Below are positions 43,481-54,914 of a DNA stretch of 64,000 bases, in pieces. The notes below the pieces were generated by a model. That model saw nothing but the letters and a program-made list of their open reading frames with translations, did not search any database and was not told the DNA's origin. Where the stretch lies: the NCBI GenBank assembly GCA_001599815.1, contig BCIA01000001.1, positions 996,934 through 1,060,933 of the forward strand. The letters run 5' to 3'. This stretch comes from Furcasterigmium furcatum. Lineage: Eukaryota; Ascomycota; Sordariomycetes; Glomerellales; Plectosphaerellaceae. Position 1 is the first letter of the stretch. Every line of letters begins with the position of its first letter. The translations under genes and the position numbers were made by a program.

Positions 43481-45022
43481 CTAATACGACGCCCGGCTGC
43501 TCCCATCCTTCATGCTCGTTTGCTCCAAGTCCCTCATGTGCACCAGGCTCGTCTCATCGTGATAGTCCACCGTGACATCTCTCGTGCAGAGGATCCCCGC
43601 CGCGCCGCCTTTCCTGCCCAGAGTCGACATCCTCTGGTCCCGGTTCGCCGTCCTGACGACAGACTCGCTCCCAAGTTTCCGGCTCCCCGCCGCCGCGGCC
43701 GAATTGACGTACTGCCCGCCCGAGCGTGAAGGGTACTGTCGGGTGCTGCCCAGGATGCGAGGAAACGCCCGCACGAGCACCAGCCTGAGGGCGGGCATGC
43801 AGGCGCAGATGATGCCGACGTTGATCTCGATGGTCGACCAGTTGGCCACCTCGTACTGCTCCCACGTCGCGTTGTGGGACTTTGCGAAGTCGACGAGGGA
43901 CTGCAGGCGCAGGATGCTCACGATGGTGACGCTGAGGGCGGCTTCGTCAGCTTGAACATAACTCTAGAGAGCGCTGGGGGGTGTTGACTTACAAGGCGCC
44001 GACGGAGAACATCAGTGCCACGCCGACCTTCTTCTTCCAGTGCAGGTTCAGCGACTTGATCTGCGAAAGCGGCAGCGCGAGCATCCAAAAGTCAACCGCA
44101 ATGCTTATCCCCGCGTTCGCCCAGGCTATGGCGTTGACGTTGAGGCACCTGCCTGTATGCTCCCCGTCCCAGTTCGTCCAGTAGAAGCTGACGGGCTGGC
44201 ACTGGAACGCGGCGACCAGGGTGAAGACGACGCCGTAGAGCGCATTGAAGGCCAGCGTGCCCAGGATGAACATCCTGAGCCCGCTGTGCCCGAAGATCCG
44301 CAGGTAGAAGAAGAGTATGGACGTCTTGAGCAGGGCGACCTGCGCGAAGTAGAGAATCTCCATCACGTAGAACCAACGTATGAAGGCGGTCAGGTTGTCG
44401 AAGGGCACGGCCCAGACATCCTGGCCCAGCCCGTTGGGGACCAGGCCGATGCTGTTGATGACTGTTGCCGGGATGCCGACGCAGAGGGTAATGACGATGA
44501 ACCAGTCGTCCAGGCCGAGCTCTGCCGAGGATGCCATCTGCTGATAGACGATTCGGATGATGACGATGATGCAGGTGATCGTGCCCATGGAGATGGACAG
44601 GGCGTTGTACTCTGCGCTTCGGTTCCGGACGGGGGCACCGCAGGCCGTGTTCGTGCCGTTCAAGGTCTCTATTTCAGGGTATTATTAGCTGCCGTGGTAG
44701 TAACATGGGGATGTCTGTAAATAGCATACGTAGGGCTTCCTTGGGCGTGCAAGACGCCATCACGCACGCCTCGGCTTCCTTCAGGAAGGGCTTGTTCGTG
44801 CACTGACATGCCAGGTCCGTTTGTGTGCAGACCGATGCTTCGACGGCAGAGGCCAGGCATGTTGTCTGCAGCATTGGCTGTCAGTAGCTAGATCAGGGGG
44901 CTCATTCCACCTCGAGAGAGACTCACTGCGCATTCCGGCAGCGCGGACTGGTCCCCGCCATTCTGGCAGAGGACCGGCAACACCGCCACGCCGAGCCAGA
45001 GGAGGAGATGTTTGAGAATCAT
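43481..45022 (-). CDS. CFEM-domain, Pth11-like 7-TM receptor
   Basis: Exons 45022-44927, 44865-44730, 44668-43993 and 43931-43481 give 452 residues. A signal peptide (MILKHLLLWLGVAVLPVLC) precedes a CFEM domain with exactly eight cysteines, by my count at 31, 35, 45, 52, 54, 66, 71 and 87, including CATTC and ACQC. Seven hydrophobic helices follow in the Pth11/rhodopsin-like pattern (SMGTITCIIVIIRIVYQQ, LDDWFIVITLCVGIPATVI, FYVMEILYFAQVALLKTSIL, CLNVNAIAWANAGISIAVD). The tail is Ser/Arg-rich and cytoplasmic. Family members act as surface-sensing GPCR-like receptors in plant-infecting fungi, in the plasma membrane. All three introns are 61 nt. Start: the first ATG, immediately before the signal peptide. 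Confidence 0.93.
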
Positions 45023-47281
45023 TTCTCTTGTTTGTGATGTCGTAAATACCCCGGCCCCAGGAGTCGACACTCGGCGTCTTTCACATGCTCTTCACGCGTG
45101 GAAGCTGAACAGGGCGAAGAGAAGAACAGGCCGAGGAGACGGAATGAACATTATACATGGCTAAACCCATCCGATCAGCCCCTTGTTACCCACAGCCGGG
45201 CTGGCCCAGCGTCTCGCTAGTCTGAGATCTCGGCCGGACTAGAAGAAGGTTTCGGAGATGATACCTCGACCTGGCGATGGTGGCACGTCAGATCGACGTC
45301 GAGCGGGCAGTCGAGGGGTCTCGGACCCCCTTCGCTTGCAATGCCACCAGCGAACAGCGAACCGTCCCAGCCGGTCGGGTGGTGCGAAAGGGGCGAGGTC
45401 CACCTTGAGCGTTCTCACGCGTGGGCTGACCGGCCCTGTCGGATGGCCAGGCTGAATGCCGGGTTGCGTGCCGGGCTGCTGCAGGCCACGAGTCGCGGAA
45501 GCAGATCAGACCCAGCGGCGCTGACCCATCGCTGACCCATCGACCCCTTCAGGTTTGGGTTGACAAAGAATCAGGCACGGGGGATGGGAGAAACAAATAC
45601 TTGGAGTTGACAGAAGTCGAGCCTGAGCTGCAGGTCTGTGAGGTGATTTCTCTGTTTGCAGGGAATCGGTGCGGTCGCTTGTTGTACTTGTGATGATGAC
45701 TTCCAGGTTCTGTTAGGCAAGATGCCTCTATCTTGACCATGGATGTGTCATGTACCGTATTCTCCCGCCACTGGTGAGACTTTGGTTCGGAGAATCCTTG
45801 GAGAACTGATGGTTATGCGCTATCGAAATCGCGGAATTTTCCTTTCCTACGGCTCAGCCGTTAATTAGTTCACGCCCGGCGGCGTTGGTGGTCGTCCGAT
45901 GTGTCAAGTCTAGCGGTTAGGGGCCGTTGGCCGGTGTCCCGGTTCGCCAACGGCCCGGCATCTGGTGTACTTGTGTTCTGGAAGAAGTTTCGTCGTCCAT
46001 CTACCTTTCAAGCCACTTGGAGTTGAATCTGGACTCCAGACAACAAACAGCATTGGTACTTTTGGGCCTTTGGCAACTCCCTGCAAGCATCTTCCTTTTC
46101 GCGGGGGATCGACGCGGGTTCGCAAGGTCTCGCAGGGGTACAACGTGCTAGAGCAGCATTCCGCTGAGCATTCCGCTCCCCTGGAAAATATTCTCGCCTT
46201 GCTGGGGCGGGCGGGTGGGCTGCTCTGGGTCGTGTTCAGGGGGGGAAAAGGGGCTAAAGCTGCTGGCGCCGGCAGTCGAGCCGCATTTGACTTGGCGTGT
46301 GGAAGCCATGGGCCGGCTATGGACCCTCGATATTTCGATTTTCGCTTCCAAACACCGAAAATGGATCGGCCATGGGCGATGAAATAGGTAGTATGCGCAT
46401 AGCTTGGATATGGTTCGCATCTAGATGGGTTGGTTGTATTAACGAAGTCCGTCGCGAGAGATTATCCAAACGCCGCTTCGACTCAGAGAGACAATGGTTT
46501 GGACGAAGTCATGCGCTGTGGCCTCACGTATCCATATCTCCGAGGAAAGTTCCATTTAGGCGAAAGTGAAGAACATGAAAATGAAAATGAAAGGAAAGAA
46601 GAAATGGGGAATAAGAGGGACGGAGGCCGCATGAGATCTTCGTAACTTGCCCACCTCTCTCTACCTATGTTGAGGAGGATCATTCTCAGCTGCAGAGATC
46701 CGAGATCAGACGAAAGGTACCCGACTTATGCTGTACGTCAATCGGCCCTCGTCCTGATCCCGATCCCCCACTCCAGCAGGGGTCATGCAGGCCCGTTCTT
46801 CTCCAGGGGCCCAGAGGCATTCCGCCATATCTCCTTGACGCCCAAAAAGCTATAAGTATATGGATATCTTACTCATCGTGGCCGTGACAGTGCTCCCGGA
46901 CGCGTGACATATTTCGGGCATCGAGACATTCATGAATCCGTTCCATGATGGTGGCCGCAGTGTCGTCCTAATGTCACAGCTTGCCATTGCCTTGCCGCCA
47001 TCCGGCTTCTGGTTCAATTCGTCACGAAACGTGCGTCGGGGTTGACAGAGCCTGAGTACGGGGAGCTCCTCGCAACACACCTGTCCATCGTCACGATTGA
47101 TTGATATGTTGCATCATGGTCGGTGAATCAGTCAGGGGGGCCTGACAGCACCACACAGTCACGTGGTGTAGTGGACTTCGATGGGCTAGGTACAGTCACT
47201 AGTACTGGGCCGGCTTAACCTCCGTCTCCATTCAACTTCCCGACGACCAACTCAGATTCAACTGGCACTCGCCCATCGAGA
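45023..47281. other. intergenic region, no gene seen
   Basis: This 2.26 kb stretch separates the receptor gene from the first Zn2Cys6 regulator, two divergent genes. Short frames occur on both strands without motifs. Small tandem repeats are visible: GCTGACCCATC twice near 45521-45542, GAGCATTCCGCT-type twice near 46152-46178, and AAAATG/GAAATG units near 46575-46595. It is probably promoter sequence. Confidence 0.5.
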
Positions 47282-49123
47282 ATGCCTCGATTGGCTTGCC
47301 AAGAATGCCGGTCAGTGATCTCACTCAGCCAACCCTTTCATAGCACGAGAAACTCACATCCCTGCAGCCTGCGCAAGGTCCGATGCAAGCCATCACGGCC
47401 AGGGGTGCCATGTGAGCGCTGCAACTTACGCCGCCTACCGTGCTCACTCGGCCCCGGATCGCCAACTGAAGTTCGGGCATGGCCCCTCTCACCCTCTGAC
47501 GCCGCTGCCAAGGATGGACAGCCGGGCTCTGTCACCTTACCTACCGAGCTCTCCGCCCCGGATCGAGGCATCACGCTGGCCACGTCGTACTCAGGGCTCG
47601 ATGTCGGCTACGGCTCTCCCGCTGAACTCCTTCGCGAGGGCGAGCTGACTCAAACTCTCCTGGTCCTGTACTTCCAAAACTTTGGCGATGTGCATATCAT
47701 GTTCGACGAATTCACCGTCTTGCGGCAATACGCCCTGGGAATGGTGCCCAAGGTTATCTTGTTCTCCATGATGGCCTTGGGAATACGGTACTCTCACGCA
47801 CCCTTCAAAGATCCCGAGATGCGCCCGCACTGGGGTGAGCCACTGCGCCGTGAGGCCCGGAAGCTTCTGCAAGAAGAGTTCGATGAGGCCTCCGTGACAA
47901 CAACGCAGGCCTATGTCTTGCAGGCGACGTATCAGATCACCTATGGTGGCACTGGTAAGGCATGGACGTATCTGAGTAAGCCCATGTCATCTATCAAGCT
48001 TGTGGAACGCCTCTGGCCATGGCACTAATAATCTCTTGTCCCAGATTACGCCCGGAGCTGTCTCGGCTTGTTGCATCTGAAAAACGGCCCGGACTCGGAC
48101 GAAAGCGACCCGGTTCAAGTTGAATCGGCTAGACGTCTCGTTGCGACGGTGGCCCTGATGGAGAATCTTCTCTTGCCGTTCTTGCCCATTGACGACACCT
48201 TTCAGCGCATCGGCCTGCCTAGCCGGCTGCTCAGCGACGAGTCAGGGATCTACTACACAGCATGTCGGTTGGCCAGGCGCGGACACGGTCATGCCGCACG
48301 CTCACTCATCTCCGACCTCGGCCGCTGGCACGCAGCGCTCGCGGACTCACTGCGGTGGACTGACGACAATTTCCAGGCTCACTTGGCCAAATTCGCACTG
48401 CGACCTTTCGCCTTCATGCATCTTCTCTACCACCAGGCCTCTCAACTTCTCCTTCTCGACACTCTGCAATGGACCACGCCTGTCCTCTCGGGAGACTCAT
48501 ATCACGGCAACACTCCGGTCCGTCCGCTCGAGGTGTACAACCACGCCACTTGGATCGTGGACATGGTTGTCCAGACTTGGGATGTCGGCCGACTGGACTT
48601 GCACAACAACTGCTTCGGTCAGGTCCTGGTCATCACGCAGATTGTCCTGGCCCATCGGCTTCTGAGCTGCAGGGACGATGCCGAGCTGGTCGCCGTCCAA
48701 CGCCAGATCCTCGCCCTCCGGAATTGCATGATTCGAGTCAGGGCGCACTGCCGGCTCTTCAACTGGATTGTGAGCGCAAATTCGATTTTTCTTTTCTCGT
48801 TGTCACATTTCGTCCGCTGACCCTTGTCCCGTATCAGTTCGACGAGGCGGACTGGTTCCTGCGCATCTGTGGCCAAGACCGGTTCTGGGAGGACGAAAGG
48901 TGGGAGAAAATTCTTCACGAGGAGCTCACCACGCTAGGTACGAGGTTTGAGCGGGTAAATCCGCAGACAGCTGGTAGGTACATCGTTGCTCTTGAGCATT
49001 ACATGGCTGATTCACGAACCAGGGCGTATGGGAGACCTCGAGAGCCTGGCGAGCCCGGCATCACGCCTCGAGCACCTGGAAAACTCTTTGCCGGCCGTCT
49101 TGAGGGAGACGTTCCGCCGGTGA
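47282..49123 (+). CDS. Zn2Cys6 transcription factor
   Basis: Exons are 47282-47310, 47368-47975, 48045-48769, 48838-48937 and 49023-49123, giving 520 residues. The binuclear zinc cluster is split by the first intron and uses Cys6, 9, 16, 25, 28 and 35 (CQECRLRKVRC, then CERCNLRRLPC). The middle region is a fungal-specific TF domain (LLVLYFQNFGDVHIMFDEFTVLRQYALG, YLNYARSCLGLLHL, RWHAALADSLRWTDD). I chose a fourth intron (48938-49022) because it yields the typical ending LEHLENSLPAVLRETFRR; without it the frame runs on into sequence that looks untranslated. It lies tail-to-tail with the GH3 gene, 108 bp apart, and is a candidate local regulator. Target genes are not known. Confidence 0.82.
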
Positions 49124-49231
49124 AACGGATGTACCGACCTTTATTTATGCTATGGAAGCACAATAATCGCGCGGGACTCAGAGCGAGGGGACCCTCTGAA
49201 ATTTATCTCTCGTTCACCCGAGCAACGCTAC

Positions 49232-52058
49232 CTACACACCAGTCCACTTGAAGGTATTCGGCACGATGATCTCGACAGTGTCTCGGATGTCCGCCGTCGA
49301 GAAAGCCACGTGCACCTTATACCGCCCAGCTTCGACCTTCCAGCACTTCTCCTCCGGGCTGTACACACTGAAGGCATACTTGTCTAGCGAGACTCCCACC
49401 TTACTCGACTCGCCGGCGCTGAGGGTCACCTTTTCAAACTCCTTCAGCTCCTTGATTGGCCTCTTCCGGCTGCCGCATGCCTGGTTCTTCGTCGGCATCT
49501 CGACATAGAACTGTACCACGACTGCGCCCAAGACGCTGCCTACGTTGCTGACGTCAACGGACAAGACGGCCGCATCGTGAGCCCAGCGGAGTGTGTCTTT
49601 GACGGCGCGGAAGTCGCCGAGCGCGAACTCCGTATACGAGAGGCCGAAGCCGAACGGGAAAAGGGGCGTCGGGGTATCCTCGCGGTCGTAGAAGCGGTAG
49701 CCAACATCAAGGCCCTCCTCGTACCGAACGATCATGTTCTCATCGCAGGGGAAGTTGTTCCAGGTCGGGTTGTCCTCGTCCTTCCTCGGCCATGAGAACG
49801 GCAGCCGACCGGAGGGATTGACCTCTCCGCCCAGAACCGTGGCGAGCGAATGACCGCATTCTTGTCCGGGGAACCATGCCTGCACCAAGCCAGCCACCTT
49901 ATCGGCGAACGGGGATAGGTCCACGGGCCCGCCGCTGAAGTTCACAACAACCGTCTTGGGGTTTGCCGACGCAACTGCCAGGATCTGCTTCACTTGTTCA
50001 CCACTGAGTTCCATAGTGGTGCGGTCAAAGCCCTCGGATTCGATCTCGACATTTGTGCCGACACAGACAACGGCGATTTCGGCATTCCGGGCAGCCTCGA
50101 CAGCGTCATCCAACCGCTTGACGGTATCGACGTGCTCTTGGAACCGCAGCGCCGACCCCTGGAACATTTTACCATAGAGGGGCTTGGCGTACAGGACCTC
50201 AGGGACCGTGTTCCACGACTCGAGAACCAGCTTGTACTTCCGGCCGACCTCCATGCGATAGTTGAAGCGCCTTTCGAGCTGCGACTTGAAGAAGTAGAAC
50301 GACTCGGGCTTCAGATCCGTTTCCTGAGGCCGCGAGTACACGTTCTGGCCGTCAATATAGCACTCGGCACGGCCGGTGGCAATAACGGACAGGATGTGAT
50401 CCCCGGTGACCGTGGGCACAACCGTGTAGGTCATCCGCGTGCAGTACTCCTTCGCTAGGTACTCGGGCCACTTTTCTTTGATCATGTACTCTGGGAGAGC
50501 CTTGCGCTCCTCATGAACGAGGGATTCTCCAATTGTGGCGCCGTTGAACCACTCGAGGTGGACGGGAAGATCGGTCTGTGACCCCGTCTCCGCGTCATAC
50601 ATCAGAGATGCGTCGGCGTGAGGCAAGGCGCCATACACAGGGACTCCCGGCCTCACGACGACGTTCTCAAACTCAGCAGCCTGGAGACCCTCGGCCGGGC
50701 TGACCGACCGAATGGCATCGACGCGAGCGCTGCCACCTCCACCCAGGCTGGGGTAAAGGGCGTGATGTCCGATGAGGGCAACGCCGGCAGTTTTGGAGAT
50801 GGGGAGGATGCCTTCCTCGTTCTTCAACAGGACCATGCCCTCGGCGCCCGACTTTTGGATAAAGCGGTCACGCTCCTCGCTCTCAGCCTCGATCTCGGGC
50901 GGCTCGTCGGGGTTATCGAAGCGGCCGAGGTGGCGAGCCAGCTTGAGAACTCGCATGGCCGACGTATCGATTGTTTCTTGGGAGACCCGGCCGTCATGGA
51001 CGGCCTTCACCAGCTTCTCGGCGCGGAAGCGGGTGGGCCCGGGCATCTCGAGGTCGACTCCGGCGTTGATAGACTCGGCCGTCGAGTAGACTCCCATCCA
51101 GTCGGAAACGACAGTACCGGTGAAGCCCCATTCTTTCCTCAGAACACCGTTGACCAGATTTTCCGAGTCGGAGACGTACGTGCCATTGACCTTGTTGTAG
51201 CTGAAAAGGAAAGGTCAGTTGCCATGTTCGCCGAAGGGAAAAGGACCAAGTCGCATAGACGAACCTTGTCATGAAGCACCACGGATCAGACAGTTTCATG
51301 ACCATCTGGAACGGGAGCATGTAGATCTCGCGCAGCGTCTGCTCCTCGATCTGCGCGCTGAGAACCATTCTGTTGTCCTCGGTATCGTTGGCGACGTAGT
51401 GCTTGGGGGTGGCGGCGATGCCCTCTGACTGGCAGCCTGTACCGTTCCGGGCGTGGTCAGCCATGCGTAGACACAAGGAAAGCCATTCAGCCGAACATAC
51501 CATTGACAAAAGCAGCGGCCAATTTTCCAAGGACTACGGGGTCTTCCGAATACGTCTCGTAATTCCTGCCACCTGAGAGACGGCGGTGTCAGAAGGCCAT
51601 AACAAGCCACAACGATTCGAGAACGAGAGCTGGGGGTAAGACAAACCTCGTGGGGACCTGATGATATTCAAGGTCGGAGCCAGCAGGATGCTTGCGGCCT
51701 TGCTCTTTGTCTCAAGAGCACTCTCCTTGCCGGCTCTGTACACGAGGTCGGGGTCGAAGGAGGCACCCAAGCTCGCGCCGCAGGGGAAGCAGGCAGCTTT
51801 GATGCCGCTGACATAGCTCTCGCCACGTGCGCCATTGGGCCCGTCGGTGGTCTAGCAAGCACAGAGATGATGGGTCAGAAATGCGACTTTGACGACGAGC
51901 ATCGCCGGACGTACCTTGATGTGCGGCACGAACACGTCGTCCCGCTTGATGACTGGTGTTCGCCACCAGTCAGTGGCCGCGAGGATGGAAACCTTCTCCT
52001 CGAGGGTGAGCTTCCCCAGCAGCGCTTCCAGGTCAACTGGGCTAGCGGAAGTGTCCAT
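49232..52058 (-). CDS. GH3 beta-glucosidase with PA14 domain, no signal
   Basis: This glycoside hydrolase family 3 enzyme cleaves terminal beta-glucosyl residues. Exons are 52058-51915, 51851-51647, 51572-51501, 51436-51265 and 51200-49232, giving 853 residues, normal for intracellular fungal beta-glucosidases. It starts MDTSASPVDLEALLGKLTLE without a signal peptide, so it is probably cytosolic. Family motifs are DGPNGARGE, SPRGGRNYETYSEDPVV, PKHYVANDTEDNR and the nucleophile aspartate in TVVSDWMGVYSTAESINAG (about Asp231). A PA14 insert (VHLEWFNGATIGESLVHEE, TVTGDHILSVIATGRAECYID) follows around 400-550. The C-terminal half has LPFSWPRKDEDNPTW and a fibronectin-III-like end. It shares a divergent promoter with the sugar transporter. 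An intracellular enzyme needs imported glycosides, which fits that pairing. Confidence 0.95.
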
Positions 52059-52814
52059 CTTCAGGCGTGTGCTTGGATCGACTGGGGGAAAGAAAGAGAG
52101 TATCCGGGAGGAACTGGGAGGCACAAGTCATGAGGCTCGTGTGCATTGGATGGCGCAAATTACCAACAAGAAAACATGCAGCCCGCTCCTATATGTATCC
52201 GTCCCACGCCGATGCTCCACTGAAGGGCATCACCGACACGCGACGGCCATGCCCACGCGATCCATGTAGCCATGTTCATGGAGGTGTCGTTCGCCGCCGA
52301 AGTTCGGCCAAGCCCCGACGACGGAGGCCGGGAAGGGACTCTTTCTATTGGTCAAACTGGTCGAACCTCCGGCGCTCCGGGATCCACGCCGAAGACTTCG
52401 GGGAGCTGTGCGCCCGATTGGCTACCAAAGCCCCGTCGAGGTCTCCGTGTCATGCCCCCTGGGGACTACTAGCCCCGCCCCCGGCCCCGAGAACCCATGG
52501 GTTGGGATTCCTGGGGCAACTAGAGAAGTTTTTGATGGCCTGACAAACATCACGAGTCGCGCTGGAGATGATGGATTCAGTGACCACCAAGGCCCGGAAC
52601 TAACCCAGCTGCCCCAGGTTTTCCCCCAGGGACATCGGCCACCTCCACGGAGCCCGCGTGTCGAGGCACATGCTTCCGGGTATAAGAAGGCGGCCATCAG
52701 TCCAGGTTGATCTCTTCCGAATCTGTGCAACCGGCAGCATCATCAGCAGCCTGAATTTCTTCTTCTTCGTTGAACATCATCTTCCTCTGTCCTTCAACCT
52801 CGCCTCCTTTGAAC
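52059..52814. promoter_or_regulatory. divergent promoter, GH3 and sugar transporter
   Basis: This 756 bp lies between the two start codons. It contains several SYGGRG (CreA-type) matches at 52459-52464, 52473-52478, 52511-52516, 52612-52617 and 52624-52629. A TATA-like TATAAGAA lies at 52681-52688, about 130 bp before the transporter ATG. CTCCGG occurs twice close together near 52368-52380. Carbon-catabolite control of the pair is likely but inferred. Confidence 0.45.
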
Positions 52815-54571
52815 ATGGCCAAGCCCGTCAACGAAAAGGCCTACGAGCCTCAGCAGACCCAGGCTGAGACGAGCAGCATCAGCAAGCAGAGCATCGGGCA
52901 CAACTCTCACTTGGGCGCCGAAGAAGTACTCAGTGACGATGAACGGCTCATGGAAATGGCTCGCCAAGCGCCTCCTTTCTACCAGAACCGCAACCTCCTC
53001 ATCCTCTACCTCCTCATGATACCCGGTTGTCTCGTCCCGGCCGTCACCCTCGGCTTCGATTCTGCCATGATGACGGGACTCCAGGCGGTCGACACGTGGA
53101 ACTCCTGTAAGCCTTTCCTCTTCCCTTCCGCTGCCGGAGAGACATGAGGCACCGTGGACTGACGACTCGGTGACAATCAGACTTTGGCGAGCCCGAGGGC
53201 GCTATCCTGGGCATCATGGCTGCCATCCTGCCTTTGGGGTCTATCGCCGCCTCGCCGTTCGTCAGCTGGGTAGGAGACCGTTTCGGCCGCCGCAAGGGCA
53301 TCTTCCTTGGCTCGACCATCATGGCCATCGGCGGCATCATCCAGGGAGCATCCATCCACAGTACGTGTGCCCTGCAAACGAAAAAAAGAACTTGTATCGA
53401 GAACAAGCTGACGTTTCCCCCCACAGTCGGCATGTTCCTCGCTTCCCGGTTCATCATCGGCATGGGTATCGTCTTCGCCAACTCTTTTGCCCCAATCCTC
53501 ATCGGCGAGCTAGCCCATCCGAAAGACCGGCAGGTTGCCACGTCCCTCTTCCAGACGACATGGTACCTCGGCGCTATTCTCGCCGCCTGGACTACGTTCG
53601 GCACCTTTGCCATGCCGAACCAGTGGGCCTGGCGCATCCCTTCGCTGCTCCAGGCTGCGCCGGCCATGATCCAGATGGTGGGCATCTATTTCGTGCCAGA
53701 GTCGCCCCGCTGGCTTATCGCCCGTGGCCGTAGCGATGAGGCCAAGAAGATCCTGGTCAAGTACCACGTCAACGGCCGAGAGGGAGACCCCTTTGTGGAG
53801 GCCGAGTTCGCTGAGATGAAGAAGGTCATTGAAGCCGAGATGGCCAACGAGACAGTCTGGAAGGACTTGATCGCCACCCCCGGTAATCGCAAGCGTCTCT
53901 TCCTGATCATCATGCTCGGATGTTTCTACCAGTGGTCCGGAAACGGCCTCATCTCGTGCGTATATCCCCTAAACTATAAAATGAAGTATTGTTACCGTGC
54001 TGACTACCGATATAGCTACTACCTTGTCCGCGTCCTAGACACAGCGGGCATCAGGAACCGGAGGGAGCAGAATATCATCAACGGCTGCATGAACATCTTC
54101 AACTGGTTCACGGCCATCAGCTCCGCGTTCCTGACCGCCAAGCTCCGGCGTCGCACCCAGTTCCTTATCTCCACCGCCGGAGTCCTCGTCGTCTTCTCGG
54201 CCCAAACCCTCTGCGCGGCCCTGTTCAACGAGCAGGACAACCAGGTGGCCGGCAAGACGACCATTGGCATGCTCTTCCTGTTCTACGCCTTCTACAACCT
54301 GGCCTGGAACGCCCTCATCTTCTCTTATCCTATGGAGGTGCTGCCCTACCCGATCCGTGCGAAGGGATACGCCATCCTCATGTTCGTGGGCAAGGCCGCC
54401 AACTTTATAAACTCGCTGGTGAACCCTATTGGTCTGAACGCGCTTGGGTGGAAGTACTACCTCGTCTATGTTGTCTGGCTGTGCATCGAGGTGGCCTGCG
54501 TGTACTTCTTTGTGGTCGAGACCAAGGGGCCGAGTCTGGAGGCCATCGCAGCTCGCTTCGACAAGTTCTAG
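52815..54571 (+). CDS. MFS sugar transporter (lactose-permease-like)
   Basis: Exons 52815-53106, 53181-53360, 53427-53955 and 54016-54571 give 518 residues. It is a 12-helix sugar-porter MFS protein with WVGDRFGRRKGIF in the TM2-3 loop, GMFLASRFIIGMGIVFANS, FVPESPRWLIARGRSDEAKK before the central loop, FYQWSGNGLISYYL in TM7, and the ending VVETKGPSLEAIAARFDKF. The form FVPESPRW with GNGLISYYL is typical of fungal lactose/cellobiose/glucoside permeases. The N-terminal 55 residues are polar and cytoplasmic. It faces away from the intracellular-type GH3 gene, a common fungal pairing for importing and then cleaving a beta-glucoside. Substrate not determined from sequence. Confidence 0.94.
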
Positions 54572-54914
54572 GGCAAGCGGCCGGTAGAGCCTGGTGAGGT
54601 GGGCAAGAAGCCAGGCCTAATTATGCGCTGCTTGGGCACTGTATATACATGGATTCCTCGCATTATTGTAGCCTTTGCCTACAACGGTGAATTTTCACGA
54701 GGGACCAGACTGGCAGTAGTAGCGCATACCTACATTTGTGCCACTGCAATAAAGGAGCTTCAAGTCCTGAGGGAATGAATAATAAGCTTAACTTTCGAGG
54801 TGTAAGTTGTGGCGGTCCTAGGGGGTTGTCATGAGGAACATGGCATTCACGGTTGTATGGAAGCTCCACCACTGAGGTCTATAGTAAATATCCTGTTATC
54901 AACTAGTTTCAGAC
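54572..54914. other. convergent 3' region, transporter and P450
   Basis: This 343 bp AT-rich interval lies between the facing stop codons of the sugar transporter and the P450. It should hold both 3' UTRs. No gene is visible. Confidence 0.5.

Noticed and set aside
48938..49251. Read-through end of the first Zn2Cys6 protein to 49251
   Set aside because: A canonical 85-nt intron gives a typical regulator C-terminus and an earlier stop at 49121-49123; the read-through tail looks untranslated and overlaps the GH3 3' end.
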